A DNA stretch of 64,000 nt from Formivibrio citricus (GCF_900115065.1 NZ_FOVE01000017.1:20709-84708), one strand, 5' to 3'. Shown: positions 1-8,802, numbered from the stretch's first letter. Notes: generated from the sequence alone by a model not told the origin. A program made the numbers and translations.

Positions 1-1
1 G

Positions 2-505
2 ATGAACGGCGTGGCCAAATTCGACCCGTGGGGCTGGATGTACGGGATCGGCTTCTTCGTGGATGATATCGATACCCGCTTCTGGAAGCAGTCCGTCATG
101 TTCCTCGCCGTAGGTGGTGGCTTGCTGGTGCTGCTGGCTGGCCTTGTTTTGCGGATGCGCAGTGTCATCTTGCAGCAACTGGGCGGCGAGCCGCAGGATG
201 CTGCGGAGTGCATGAAAAAAATTGCCAATGGTGACTTGGGTGTGGAAATCATCCTGGAAAAAGATGACAGCACCAGTCTGATGGCCTCTTTGAAATTGAT
301 GCAGATGAAATTGAAGAACATTACGTCTGCCATTCAGGAAAACGCATCGACACTGGATGGCCAAGTCCAGATCTTTGATGCTGCAGCCAAGACCTACGCG
401 GAAACGAAGTCTGAGGATGATTTGGCAGATTTGCTTCGAACCATCAAGAAACTTGGTAAAACAGCGGATATACTTGGGAAGTCCGTATCCCGTTTCAAGT
501 CGTGA
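2..505 (+). CDS. Cache/HAMP membrane sensor, C-terminal part (5' truncated by window)
   Basis: The reading frame is open at the left edge, so only the last 167 or so residues are visible. The visible part starts with the end of an sCache-like periplasmic sensor domain (PWGWMYGIGFFVDDID), continues with one membrane segment (about residues 31-51) and a HAMP-like linker (LGGEPQDAAECMKKIANGDL). It ends with about 80 helical residues. No methyl-accepting hairpin follows, although this Cache-HAMP arrangement is typical of chemoreceptors. The protein therefore either signals through its short tail or is a shortened receptor. The next gene starts 71 bases downstream on the same strand. Ligand and output are unknown. 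Confidence 0.7.
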   Translation: MNGVAKFDPWGWMYGIGFFVDDIDTRFWKQSVMFLAVGGGLLVLLAGLVLRMRSVILQQLGGEPQDAAECMKKIANGDLGVEIILEKDDSTSLMASLKLMQMKLKNITSAIQENASTLDGQVQIFDAAAKTYAETKSEDDLADLLRTIKKLGKTADILGKSVSRFKS

Positions 506-576
506 CGGGGTAGTGCAACATCGCTAAGGTATTTTTTGAAATTGATTCCTTTGTCAATGGATAATTGAGGCTCAAG

Positions 577-1104
577 ATGAATTTGTCGGCTGGCTTGCAT
601 ATCACCCCGAAAGGGGTGGACGAAGTAAAAAATCGGGTTTACAAGCTTAGCATCAGAAAGAGAAGTGTTCTTATCCTTCTCGAAAAACCGCAAACTGTTG
701 AATATGTAATTCAGAAATCGGTTTTTCATAAAGACGAGATTCTGGAAGAAATCAACAGCTTGATTCGGGATGGATTCCTGACTGCCAGCGGCGACGTTCC
801 GGGCGGGGCGCCCGCAGCAAAGCCTTCAGAAGCGCAAGCAGCTGCGGGCGGGGCTTCCGGTGGCGGTAATTTCCAGCTCAGCGACGACATCATCCTGTCC
901 GAAGCCAAGTTCCTGCTCGTGGATTTCTGCGTGGATACTTTTGGCACGCAGTCACAGTCGTATGTGGACGAGATCGGCGAATGCAAGAACGCCAAAAATC
1001 TTTATCTCAGTCTCAGAAATATCTACGCAGCCACAGAAAAGCAATATCCCAACCGCGTTGCGGCCTTGCTTGGCGTAATCAAGGAAATCAACGAAACCGC
1101 CTGA
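577..1104 (+). CDS. Unrecognised protein with winged-helix-like N-terminus
   Basis: 175 residues. I do not recognise the family. Residues 1-70 look like a small winged helix (a helix at KNRVYKLSIRKRSVLILLE, then HKDEILEEINSLIRDGFL). Residues 75-98 form an Ala/Gly/Pro-rich linker, and residues 99-175 form a mainly helical domain with two cysteines. The ATG at 577 is chosen over an in-frame TTG at 565 because GAGG at 567-570 sits six bases before it. It follows the Cache/HAMP gene closely on the same strand, so the two may act as sensor and effector, but that is inference from position only. Confidence 0.55.
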   Translation: MNLSAGLHITPKGVDEVKNRVYKLSIRKRSVLILLEKPQTVEYVIQKSVFHKDEILEEINSLIRDGFLTASGDVPGGAPAAKPSEAQAAAGGASGGGNFQLSDDIILSEAKFLLVDFCVDTFGTQSQSYVDEIGECKNAKNLYLSLRNIYAATEKQYPNRVAALLGVIKEINETA

Positions 1105-1246
1105 GAACCAGTTTACGATCTTGCTGCGAAGCCTTGATCGGGGCTCATGTGCTGCTCAAAATCCTCATGTACAACTTGTACACTCCGGTTTTTGCGCTGC
1201 TCTTCACCCCGCTGACGGTTTCTCACGACTGATCGTGAACAGGTTC
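1105..1246. repeat. Long imperfect palindrome, GTAC-core element
   Basis: The outer arms GAACCAGTTTACGATC (1105-1120) and GATCGTGAACAGGTTC (1231-1246) pair over 16 positions with one mismatch and one wobble, starting at the base after the upstream stop codon. The centre holds the palindromic core GTACAACTTGTAC (1169-1181). A related core, GTACTACTTGTAC, lies inside another long hairpin at 33198-33282. This looks like a mobile or transcript-end hairpin element. No coding potential is seen. Confidence 0.55.
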
Positions 1247-1339
1247 TGAGAGCCGATCCTCGCTTTTGCCTGGATGCCTCGACGGAGCATCCTTACCGGG
1301 TGCCTTGGCGCCTTTTGTATGTCCAGCTCCCCCACAGAA

Positions 1340-1768
1340 TCACAAATGAGTGTGACGTTCGTGCCCGACTTGTGTCTGCATGTCGCTCAGCCCCTTGAGG
1401 ATGCCGCAAGTTTTCACGGATTGCTCCGACTCGCAGCGTTGGCGCAATTCCGTCAGTTGCTCCCTGAGAAGGGAGAGTTCACGAATACGCTCGTCCACAT
1501 GGGCGATGTGCAGATCAAAAACTGAATTGACCGCCTTGCAGCTTTCCGCCTTCCCGTTTGCCAGGGCGAGCAGGGTGCGTATTTCTTCATGACTCATGTC
1601 CAGGGCCCGACAGTTGCGGATAAAGCGCAAACGATCAAAATGCCCGGGCCCATATTCACGGTAATTGCCCGCGCTACGGCCTGCTGCGGGTAGCAGTCCT
1701 TCTGCCTCGTAATAACGTACGGTTTCGACCGAGCATTGCGCCAGTCGAGCAAGTTCGCCGATTCGCAT
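1340..1768 (-). CDS. cadR: CadR/PbrR-type MerR regulator
   Basis: 142 residues. MerR-family activator: N-terminal winged helix (MRIGELARLAQCSVETVRYYEAEG region), dimerisation helix, and a metal site made of Cys77, Cys112 and Cys121, spaced as in Cd(II)/Pb(II) sensors of the CadR/PbrR group. A His-rich tail (HERHTHL) ends the protein. It is divergent from the P-type ATPase at 1922, and the intergenic region holds a MerR-type promoter. The expected role is to sense Cd, Pb or Zn and untwist the long-spacer promoter of the pump gene. The exact metal preference cannot be read from the sequence. Confidence 0.88.
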   Translation of the reverse strand: MRIGELARLAQCSVETVRYYEAEGLLPAAGRSAGNYREYGPGHFDRLRFIRNCRALDMSHEEIRTLLALANGKAESCKAVNSVFDLHIAHVDERIRELSLLREQLTELRQRCESEQSVKTCGILKGLSDMQTQVGHERHTHL

Positions 1769-1856
1769 GATGCGCTCCGAATTAGTCGTCAGTCACACAG
1801 ATTCTGCCATGTTCGGCCCGCGTCGTTCTCGCAAACCTGTGCGATTGACTGCCGGT

Positions 1857-1887
1857 TTGACTCTATAGTTACTTTAGGGTGTGAAAT
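1857..1887 (+). promoter_or_regulatory. MerR-type promoter and operator for cadA
   Basis: A -35 TTGACT (1857-1862) and a -10 TGAAAT (1882-1887) are separated by 19 bases, the over-long spacing typical of MerR-controlled promoters. A dyad of half-sites ACTCTATAGT and ACTTTAGGGT (1860-1880) fills the spacer. This fits activation by the divergent CadR-like protein. Confidence 0.75.
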
Positions 1888-1921
1888 AAGTCTACTACGT
1901 ATTCCCGCCCGGAGTTTGACC

Positions 1922-3910
1922 GTGTCTCATCAGCAAAACCAAGTCCCGCGCCAAAGGCAAGCCAGCGATTGCCATGCCGGCGGAGATTCTTGCTGCCATC
2001 CGTCATTGGATTCTGCTTGCACTTCGTCCTGTTGTGGCTCTGGAGATGCCGTGTCGCCGGAAACCTGGAGGCCGCTCGTGCTGGCCGCGGGCGCAGCTGC
2101 GGGAGCCGAGGCGGCTCATTGGCTGGATGCGCCGGGCTGGCTTTCTGCCATGCTTGCCATCATGGCCGTGCTGGCTTGTGGCACTTCGACGTACAGGAAA
2201 GGCTGGCTAGCCCTGCGCCATGGCAATCTCAATATCAACGCATTGATGAGCATCGCAGTCAGCGGTGCAATGGCCATCGGGCAATGGCCCGAGGCGGCGA
2301 TGGTGATGGTGCTTTTCACGCTGGCCGAACGGATCGAATCCTTTTCGCTGGATCGTGCGCGCCAAGCAATCCGGACGCTGATGAGTCAGTCTCCCGAGAC
2401 CGCAACCGTACAGCAAGCGGATGGGAGTTGGTGCGACCAGCCTGCGCGGGAGGTCGTTCCAGGCTGCATCGTTCGCGTCAAGCCGGGAGAGCGCATTGCG
2501 CTGGACGGTCGCGTAACCGGCGGGCATTCCACGGTTAATCAGGCACCAATCACGGGTGAAAGCTTGCCGGTTGAAAAAGAAGCGGGCGATCCGGTGTATG
2601 CCGGAACGATCAACGAATCCGGTTCGATGACGTTCGAAGTTACAGCCAGCGCCCGGAACAGTACCCTTGCACGCATCATCCATGCTGTGGAGGCTGCCCA
2701 AGGCTCGCGGGCGCCAATGCAGCGCTTTATCGACCGATTCGCCCGTGTGTATACACCCACGGTATTCATTCTTGCATTGGCTGTTGCCATTGTTCCACCC
2801 TTGCTGTGGCAAGGTGAATGGCTGGCCTGGTTGTACAAGGCGTTAGTCCTGCTAGTGATCGCCTGTCCTTGTGCCTTGGTGATTTCAACTCCGGTGACCA
2901 TCGTCAGCGGTCTGGCGGCCGCAGCGCGTCACGGACTTCTTGTCAAAGGTGGCTCCCATCTGGAAATAGGCCGCAAGCTGGCCCATATCGCGCTCGACAA
3001 GACCGGCACGATTACCCATGGCAAGCCGGTATTGACGGATTTCGTCGTGCTGGCTGGCCTATCGGAAGCCAGGGTGCGCACGCTGGTCGCGAGCCTCGCC
3101 ATTCATTCTGACCACCCCGTATCCCGCGCGCTGAGCGGCCTTGCCGCAATCTATGGCGGTGCACTTGAGGAAGTTTCGCATTTCAGGGCGCTGCCGGGGC
3201 TGGGTACGCAGGGGGAAATCGAAAGGACGCGCTATACGCTGGGCAAACATCGCCTGATCCATGATCTCGGGCTGTGTTCCGATGCGCTTGAATCGCAATT
3301 GGCGGTACTGGAAACGCAGGGAAAGACAACGATCATCCTTGCCGATACCGAACAGGTGCTTGCCGTGATGGCCGTGGCTGACACGGTCAAGGACAGCAGT
3401 CGCCAGGCTGTCGCGGAATTGCATGAGTTGGGCATCCATACCGTCATGTTGACAGGTGACAATATCCATACCGCCAAAGCGATAGCTACTCAGGTCGGCA
3501 TTGACGAGGTGCGCGGAGAACTGTTGCCTGAAGACAAGTTGCAGGCAGTTGAGAGTCTGCAGGGCGATGGGCAGCTGATCGGGATGGTTGGAGACGGAAT
3601 CAACGATGCCCCGGCGCTTGCACGGGCTGACATCGGATTTGCCATGGGGGCAGCCGGCTCCGATACGGCTATGGAGACGGCGGATGTGGCGCTGATGGAT
3701 GACGATTTGCGCAAATTGCCGCGTTTTATCCGGCTTTCTCGCGAAACCCATGCCATCCTCGTGCAAAACATTGTTCTGGCCTTGGGCATCAAGACTGTGT
3801 TTCTTGCCCTGACCATGGCAGGGGCAGGAACCATGTGGATGGCGGTTTTCGCTGATGTGGGCGCCAGCCTGCTGGTGATCGCCAACGGGCTGAGGCTGGT
3901 CAGGAAATAA
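1922..3910 (+). CDS. cadA: P1B-type heavy-metal ATPase (Cd/Zn/Pb efflux)
   Basis: 662 residues. The GTG at 1922 is chosen because GGAG lies seven bases upstream and the MerR-type promoter lies just before it; an earlier ATG in frame would overlap cadR. Family motifs are in order: TGES (211-214), the metal-binding CPC (315-317), phosphorylated Asp359 in DKTGT, the HP dipeptide (SDHPVSRAL) and GDGINDAP. The usual ferredoxin-like HMA domain is missing. In its place is a short Cys-rich stretch with Cys 17, 24, 25, 33, 37 and 38. It exports divalent soft metals across the inner membrane and is very likely induced by the adjacent CadR. Confidence 0.92.
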   Translation: MSHQQNQVPRQRQASDCHAGGDSCCHPSLDSACTSSCCGSGDAVSPETWRPLVLAAGAAAGAEAAHWLDAPGWLSAMLAIMAVLACGTSTYRKGWLALRHGNLNINALMSIAVSGAMAIGQWPEAAMVMVLFTLAERIESFSLDRARQAIRTLMSQSPETATVQQADGSWCDQPAREVVPGCIVRVKPGERIALDGRVTGGHSTVNQAPITGESLPVEKEAGDPVYAGTINESGSMTFEVTASARNSTLARIIHAVEAAQGSRAPMQRFIDRFARVYTPTVFILALAVAIVPPLLWQGEWLAWLYKALVLLVIACPCALVISTPVTIVSGLAAAARHGLLVKGGSHLEIGRKLAHIALDKTGTITHGKPVLTDFVVLAGLSEARVRTLVASLAIHSDHPVSRALSGLAAIYGGALEEVSHFRALPGLGTQGEIERTRYTLGKHRLIHDLGLCSDALESQLAVLETQGKTTIILADTEQVLAVMAVADTVKDSSRQAVAELHELGIHTVMLTGDNIHTAKAIATQVGIDEVRGELLPEDKLQAVESLQGDGQLIGMVGDGINDAPALARADIGFAMGAAGSDTAMETADVALMDDDLRKLPRFIRLSRETHAILVQNIVLALGIKTVFLALTMAGAGTMWMAVFADVGASLLVIANGLRLVRK

Positions 3911-3912
3911 GA

Positions 3913-3948
3913 ATCGGGGGCCAGGCAGTGAAGCGCCACGCCCCCGAT
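3913..3948. terminator. Hairpin between convergent cadA and acuI
   Basis: Perfect 9-bp arms ATCGGGGGC (3913-3921) and GCCCCCGAT (3940-3948) lie between two convergent genes, three bases after the cadA stop. There is no T-run on either side, so Rho-independent activity is uncertain. Confidence 0.4.
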
Positions 3949-3960
3949 GCTGCTGGCCGT

Positions 3961-4944
3961 TTAACGATTCATATCGATGACCACTCGCCCGCGTACCTTG
4001 CCGGCCAGCAAATCTGCGGCAACGGCAATTGCCTCGTCAAGGCCGATTTCAGTGGTCAGGGTCTCCAGTTTTGCAGTGTCGATGTCTCTTGCCAGACGAT
4101 CCCAAGCGGCTTCGCGCACGGCTTTGGGGGCCATGACACTGTCAATGCCATACAGCGTGATGCCGCGCAGGATGAATGGCATGACTGTGGACGGGAAATC
4201 CATGCCTTGAGCGAGCCCGCAGGCCGCGACAGCGCCTCCGTAGCGCGTGCCGGCACAGGCGTTGGCGAGTGTGTGGCTCCCCACCGTATCAATCGCACCG
4301 GCCCAGCGCTCCCTGGCCAGTGGCTTTCCCGGCGCGGCCAATTCGGTGCGATCGATGATTTCCGAAACCCCTAGCGCCTTGAGGTATTCCGCCTCGCTCG
4401 TGCGACCGGTAGACGCCACTACGGTGTATCCCAACTTGGATAGCAGTGCGACGGCGATGCTGCCGACCCCGCCATTTGCGCCTGTAACCAGAATCGGGCC
4501 ATCGGACGGCTTGATGCCGTGTTTTTCAATGGCCTGCACGCACAGCATGGCGGTGTAGCCGGCGGTGCCAATCGCCATGGCTTGCCGTGCGGTTAATGCG
4601 GCAGGCAAGGCGACCAGCCAGTCTCCGTTTACACGGGCGATCTGTGCCAGCCCGCCGCAATGCGTTTCGCCTACGCCCCACCCGTTCAGCAATACCTTTT
4701 CGCCCGCTCGCCAGCCTGGATGGCTGCTTTCAAGAACGGTGCCCGCAAAATCGATCCCGGCCACCATCGGGAAACGGCGCACGACCGGAGATTTTCCGGT
4801 GATGGCGAGTCCATCTTTGTAATTGAGCGTCGACCATTCGACCCGCACGGTGACGTCCCCTTCCTGCAGAACGCTCTCGTCGATCTCCTGGTAATGGGCA
4901 TGGTAGCCGGCGTCATCCTTGTTGATCAAAATGCCTTTGAACAT
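3961..4944 (-). CDS. acuI: Acrylyl-CoA reductase (NADPH), AcuI/YhdH family
   Basis: 327 residues, the usual length. It is a zinc-free medium-chain dehydrogenase/reductase: GroES-like N-terminus ([27 protein letters not shown]) and a Rossmann domain with GANGGVGS at 155-162. The family reduces acryloyl-CoA to propionyl-CoA with NADPH, which removes toxic acryloyl-CoA formed from 3-hydroxypropionate or DMSP breakdown. A TetR-family gene lies immediately upstream on the same strand, the arrangement of AcuR-controlled acuI loci. An operator-like repeat sits 17 bases before the start codon. Confidence 0.88.
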   Translation of the reverse strand: MFKGILINKDDAGYHAHYQEIDESVLQEGDVTVRVEWSTLNYKDGLAITGKSPVVRRFPMVAGIDFAGTVLESSHPGWRAGEKVLLNGWGVGETHCGGLAQIARVNGDWLVALPAALTARQAMAIGTAGYTAMLCVQAIEKHGIKPSDGPILVTGANGGVGSIAVALLSKLGYTVVASTGRTSEAEYLKALGVSEIIDRTELAAPGKPLARERWAGAIDTVGSHTLANACAGTRYGGAVAACGLAQGMDFPSTVMPFILRGITLYGIDSVMAPKAVREAAWDRLARDIDTAKLETLTTEIGLDEAIAVAADLLAGKVRGRVVIDMNR

Positions 4945-4960
4945 GTTGTTTCCTTTCGTA

Positions 4961-4984
4961 ATTAGACTGATTGACTATAAATTG
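4961..4984 (-). promoter_or_regulatory. Putative AcuR operator, copy 1 (acuI)
   Basis: A 24-base block beginning ATTAGACTGATT and ending CTATAAATTG. It matches a second block at 5645-5668 at 21 of 24 positions. It lies between the TetR gene and acuI and, read on the minus strand, carries a -10-like TATAGT. Binding there would block acuI transcription. Confidence 0.6.
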
Positions 4985-4994
4985 GCGAAAAAAA

Positions 4995-5636
4995 TCAAGC
5001 CTTGGGCAAGGCCTGCAGGAACAGATCCAGAAATATGCGCATCGGCTTGGTCGTACGGGATAGACGTGCCCGAAGCACTGCGCCCTCCCAGCCGATCCAG
5101 AACGCATGTGCCAGTAGCGAACAGTCTGCTTCCGCAGCAAGCTCTCTTGCTGCGACTGCTTCCCGGAGGCAATCCGCAAGCCGTTGCTCCCAGTCGGCAA
5201 AGATCTCTTCCAGGCGAATCCGCATTGCGGGGGAGATGCAACTGACTTCCTGGCCCAGATTGCCGACCAGACAACCGCGTGCGAAGTCGTGGCGCTCGAC
5301 GCCGTCACGAGCTTCGTCGACGAATGCCTTCAATCGCGCCAGGGGTGACAGGGAGGCGTTGCAGAAATGCTTGGTTAGCTTGCGTGCGAAATACCCGGCA
5401 TAAGCCTCGATTGCCGCTGTTACAAACGCATCCTTGCTCTCGAAATAGTGATAGAACGAGCCCTTGGGTACCTTCACCTGCTTGAGCACGTCATCGATGA
5501 CGGTCGCGCTTATTCCCTGCTGCGTGAGAATTTCGACCCCGCAACGGATCAGCAGTGCACGGGTATCGGCATACTCAAGCCCGCTGCGTGCAGGACGGCC
5601 GCGCGGACGACGGGGAAGCTCCGGGTTCGGGTTCAT
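4995..5636 (-). CDS. acuR: TetR-family regulator, AcuR-like
   Basis: 213 residues. The N-terminal helix-turn-helix of the TetR family is clear (ATVIDDVLKQVKVPKGSFYH at about 44-63, then YFESKDAF), preceded by an Arg/Pro-rich arm. The C-terminal ligand domain matches no family I can name beyond resemblance to AcuR, the acrylate-responsive repressor of acuI. The gene sits directly upstream of acuI on the same strand, and near-identical operator-like blocks precede both genes, which suggests autorepression and induction by acrylate or acryloyl-CoA. The acuR name rests on this context, hence the moderate confidence. Confidence 0.72.
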   Translation of the reverse strand: MNPNPELPRRPRGRPARSGLEYADTRALLIRCGVEILTQQGISATVIDDVLKQVKVPKGSFYHYFESKDAFVTAAIEAYAGYFARKLTKHFCNASLSPLARLKAFVDEARDGVERHDFARGCLVGNLGQEVSCISPAMRIRLEEIFADWEQRLADCLREAVAARELAAEADCSLLAHAFWIGWEGAVLRARLSRTTKPMRIFLDLFLQALPKA

Positions 5637-5644
5637 TACAATAT

Positions 5645-5668
5645 ATTAGACCGATTTGCTATAAATTG
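5645..5668 (-). promoter_or_regulatory. Putative AcuR operator, copy 2 (regulator gene)
   Basis: The block starts ATTAGACCGATT and ends CTATAAATTG, with three differences from the copy at 4961-4984. It lies nine bases upstream of the TetR gene start, consistent with autoregulation. Confidence 0.6.
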
Positions 5669-5774
5669 TCTGTGTCGCAAATGAGTTTTTCTTTCCCGGG
5701 CCATGCTTGCCGGGTGCCGTTTATCGGAGCAAGCTATCCGGCTTTGTAAAACAGTGTGTTCGGAGCTGGGGAAA

Positions 5775-6239
5775 ATGCATAAACCGGTCAGGAGACAGGA
5801 CAGGGAAACAGGCGCGGAAGAGGCGGAAAGCCTGCTGGCTGGCTGCCTATATGGAGTCCTTGCGACAACTTCCGCAGACGGGCAGCCCTACGCCGTCCCG
5901 CTGAGTTATGTATTCCATGCCGGCAACATCTATTTTCATTGCGCCCCTGAAGGGCAAAAACTCGACAACATCCAGGCCAACCCGGCTGTTTCATTTTGTG
6001 TCGTCGGGCATGTCAAAACCTTGCCGGGCAAGTTCTCGACAGAATATGAAAGCGCGGTCGTTTTCGGTGCCGCCGAGGAAATTCATGGTGATGAAAAGCA
6101 GGAGGCCTTGCTGAAGATTCTTGAGAAGTACTCGCCTGACCATATCCCCCAGGGGCAAAAATACATTGCGGGAATGTTCGAGCGGACCGCAGTGGTCAGA
6201 ATCGCTATCAGGCATTTGACCGGCAAAGCGAGGCGATGA
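5775..6239 (+). CDS. Pyridoxamine 5'-phosphate oxidase-like flavoprotein (NimA-type)
   Basis: 154 residues. It has the split-barrel FMN-binding fold seen in NimA-like and pyridoxamine-phosphate-oxidase-related proteins: GCLYGVLATTSADGQPYAVP, then YFHCAPEGQKLDNI and VSFCVVGH. The ATG at 5775 has a purine-rich GGGG upstream; an earlier in-frame start lacks support. Proteins of this group bind FMN or haem and reduce small organic molecules, and some inactivate nitroimidazoles. The substrate is unknown here. It is divergent from the TetR/acuI pair and may be independent. Confidence 0.75.
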   Translation: MHKPVRRQDRETGAEEAESLLAGCLYGVLATTSADGQPYAVPLSYVFHAGNIYFHCAPEGQKLDNIQANPAVSFCVVGHVKTLPGKFSTEYESAVVFGAAEEIHGDEKQEALLKILEKYSPDHIPQGQKYIAGMFERTAVVRIAIRHLTGKARR

Positions 6240-6325
6240 TCCAAAACGTTAGCCGTAGCTATTGCGAAGAGGGGCAACGCAACCGGAATTGGAAGACAGG
6301 CGCTACCGATTCAGTGTTTGCGAAG

Positions 6326-6835
6326 CTATGGCTTCGACGAAGCAAACCATTCGATCAATGTTCGGCGCAGGCCAAGGCCCGACAGCCGTTGATTAATGAC
6401 ATCGTGGTTGCCCCAGATCACGTTGGCCAATTCGCCGGCAGCCACCCGAGATTCGATTTCACGGCAATACAGGCCAAGGTCGCGTTGTACATAAAAGCCA
6501 TAGGTGCGACAGGCAACCGGGCGCTGCGGATAGACCGGGCAGGCATTGGTGCGCTCATCCAGCATGGGGCAGGTCAAAGGCCGTGCAGTCTGATCTGCAA
6601 GCGCCGCAACCCGTAGCGCAATAGCGGTCTGATCTTCACCGGATAGCTGCGCCAGCCCCTCGCGCAGCAATAGCCATTCTGCTTCGGTCAGCAGGGGGAC
6701 CTCTGCCAAGCGTCGGCAACATCCATCGCAACCTTTGCCGCACAGCCAATCGGAATGGGTGTCCCGGATGGATTGGACGCGCTCATCAATGTTTCTGTGA
6801 AGCAGTACAAGCAGATCAGTGCGATTGGTATTCAT
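6326..6835 (-). CDS. YkgJ-family cysteine cluster protein
   Basis: 169 residues from the ATG at 6835. Eight cysteines fall in the pattern of the YkgJ (CxxCxxCC) family: Cys32, 36, 39 and 40 in LCGKGCDGCC, then Cys89, 99, 109 and 124, with the family motif RPVACRTYGFY. These proteins bind an iron-sulphur cluster or zinc; their reaction is unknown. A longer in-frame extension upstream lacks an RBS and reads across the tRNA terminator region, so it is not used. No functional partner is evident nearby. Confidence 0.8.
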   Translation of the reverse strand: MNTNRTDLLVLLHRNIDERVQSIRDTHSDWLCGKGCDGCCRRLAEVPLLTEAEWLLLREGLAQLSGEDQTAIALRVAALADQTARPLTCPMLDERTNACPVYPQRPVACRTYGFYVQRDLGLYCREIESRVAAGELANVIWGNHDVINQRLSGLGLRRTLIEWFASSKP

Positions 6836-6981
6836 GGTGACAACAAGTTTTTTGCGGGGCGTGCAGTTGGCTTGCAGGTAGGACAGGAAGGTCAAATTTG
6901 TGCAATACGCACCGCCGCGGCGTAAAGATGGAGGTGCTGCCCCGTCCCTTTTCCTGTAAAACAGGGGCAAAAAGCAAAAAG

Positions 6982-6997
6982 CCCTGATAAATCAGGG
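6982..6997 (-). terminator. Terminator of tRNA-Ser
   Basis: Perfect 7-bp stem CCCTGAT/ATCAGGG with a two-base loop. On the minus strand it is followed by GCTTTTTGCTTTTT. It lies 12 bases past the tRNA end. Confidence 0.8.
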
Positions 6998-7009
6998 TCT
7001 TGTCGTTTC

Positions 7010-7099
7010 TGGCGGAAGCGGTGAGATTCGAACTCACGGGGGACGTAAATCCCCGACGGTTTTCAAGACCGCTGCCTTAAACCACTCAGCCACGCTTCC
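7010..7099 (-). tRNA. tRNA-Ser (anticodon TGA)
   Basis: 90 nt with a long variable arm. The acceptor GGAAGCG pairs with CGCTTCC, the anticodon loop reads CTTGAAA, and CCA is encoded (complement of 7010-7012). Confidence 0.95.
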
Positions 7100-7178
7100 T
7101 GTGCAGGCACGCATATTAGCGTGCCAATGCTTGGGCGTCCAGATTTCGCCTGAAGGAGTTTGTCGCGCCTGTTGGAGT

Positions 7179-8750
7179 TCAGCTTGCGAGTTTTGCCAGA
7201 ACGGAGAAGCCGGCCAGCGTCGCGTTGGCTGCATGTTCTCTGGCCGGAGCAAGACGGATGCGGTAGTTTCTGTTTTGTGCCGACATCAGGTATTCGCGGT
7301 TTTCTTCAAAGCTGTGCTGCGGTATCAACAGGAAACGGCCCTGGTTTTTTGCAGGATTTTCCGGCGCGAAAATGGCGCGGAAATGATTCATGTCTGCCGA
7401 TCTCAGTTCGACCAGAATGGGGGCCGTTGAGATCGTTTCGATGCCGGCGCTGACTTTGCCGTCCTTCCTGTTGCAGATGCGTCGGACAATGCCTATCGAC
7501 AGCGGCTGGCTCTGATCTTCGGCTTGAACGCCTACCACATCTCCTGCGCGCAGTTTCAAATCGCTGGTGCAGTGGAATTGCACGCCAAGGCCGTTGGCGC
7601 TTTCGTTTTCCACATTCCACTGCGTTGTCGGGAATTGAGGGCGCGAGCCGGGATCCGGGGCTGGCAAGTCGGGGTTCGCATTTTTCTGCGGATGTTTTTG
7701 CAAAAACTTTATGACGGATTCCAGTCCGCGAATGACATGGATCGATTTCTTCGTCGCGCGCCTTTCATGCCTGCGCGAAGGGGCAGGAACGTCGCGTGAC
7801 CACAGGTTGCCCAGTTTCTGCAAAAGAGCGAGGTTGGCCGGGAGCCGGCTTTCTTCGGGAAGTCCGAGTGTTGCTGGTGGTGTGCCGTTTGCCAGTTGGG
7901 TATGTATGTCGCGTATGTGTTGGGTCAGGGCGTCCGTGAACCAGTAGCGCCAGTTTTCGCCAACCATGTCGCGGCGCAAACGTTTTGGGCCGGAAGACCC
8001 CGCCAGGTTGATGGAGAAAAGCTGGCGATGCGGGCGGAAGATGGTTTCCAGTTCGATTTGGTCAACCCATTGCTCCAACCAGCGCACGGTCAGCTCTATC
8101 TGGTCGGGCTGAATTTTTTCCGGCTGGGTCAGCGACAGCATGAGGATTTTCAGGTATTCGCGCCCGATGGTGGTTGTTGCTGTATCTGCGTAAGGCTGTA
8201 GCGGCGTCGAAGCAAAACCTTGTTGCTCGGCAAAAAGGTACATCCGATTGATATGGCGCCAAGCTTTGCTGTCCATCTCCATGTAGCGCGAGTAATTCCA
8301 CCTGGCGTGCTCAAAGTAGTAAGCCATGCTGCGCAAAGTAAACAGCGCCAGCGGTTTTCCCTTGCCTTGACTTGAGGATTGCATCGCTTGCTTCAGGCAA
8401 ATCTGGTAAGCGTTACCCATTTCAAGCCAGAAAGAAGTGATGGTCAGCAGTACCTGAGGAAGTGGCGCCCCTTGGTCGAGGATTTTACCGTGGTAAACCC
8501 CCACCAAATGCATCTGCAATGCGCGGGCTTTTTCGTCCAGATAGGGGATGGTTTTGAAGCGTTCGTTTGCGCTGGTTTTGTTGTTCTGATTGAGTTGCTG
8601 CAGCGCCTTGACGATCTCGACCTGCGCCATGAGCATGTCGCTTTCCGGCAGGGCTTGAAGCATTCGTGTCGCAGAGCGGTAATTGTGCACCCCGTTCTCA
8701 GCTGTATCCCTTCCGAACAGCGAGCTGATCAATCCTGCGATATCGAACAT
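7179..8750 (-). CDS. PilZ-like domain protein with long helical N-terminus
   Basis: 523 residues. The first 320 or so are mostly helical and unrecognised. The C-terminal part has features of a c-di-GMP-binding PilZ domain: an Arg-rich RRHERR (326-331) and, about 50 residues on, NESANGLG (382-389), which resembles the D/N-x-S-x-x-G motif. The linker between the two is longer than usual, so the PilZ assignment is a resemblance rather than a firm call. It lies 52 bases after the aminotransferase gene on the same strand. No membrane segments or signal peptide are seen, so it is probably cytoplasmic. Confidence 0.6.
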   Translation of the reverse strand: MFDIAGLISSLFGRDTAENGVHNYRSATRMLQALPESDMLMAQVEIVKALQQLNQNNKTSANERFKTIPYLDEKARALQMHLVGVYHGKILDQGAPLPQVLLTITSFWLEMGNAYQICLKQAMQSSSQGKGKPLALFTLRSMAYYFEHARWNYSRYMEMDSKAWRHINRMYLFAEQQGFASTPLQPYADTATTTIGREYLKILMLSLTQPEKIQPDQIELTVRWLEQWVDQIELETIFRPHRQLFSINLAGSSGPKRLRRDMVGENWRYWFTDALTQHIRDIHTQLANGTPPATLGLPEESRLPANLALLQKLGNLWSRDVPAPSRRHERRATKKSIHVIRGLESVIKFLQKHPQKNANPDLPAPDPGSRPQFPTTQWNVENESANGLGVQFHCTSDLKLRAGDVVGVQAEDQSQPLSIGIVRRICNRKDGKVSAGIETISTAPILVELRSADMNHFRAIFAPENPAKNQGRFLLIPQHSFEENREYLMSAQNRNYRIRLAPAREHAANATLAGFSVLAKLAS

Positions 8751-8802
8751 GGCGGCTCTGGATGAATTATTTCAAACCCGAAAAGAATAAGGTAAAGCCC
8801 AT

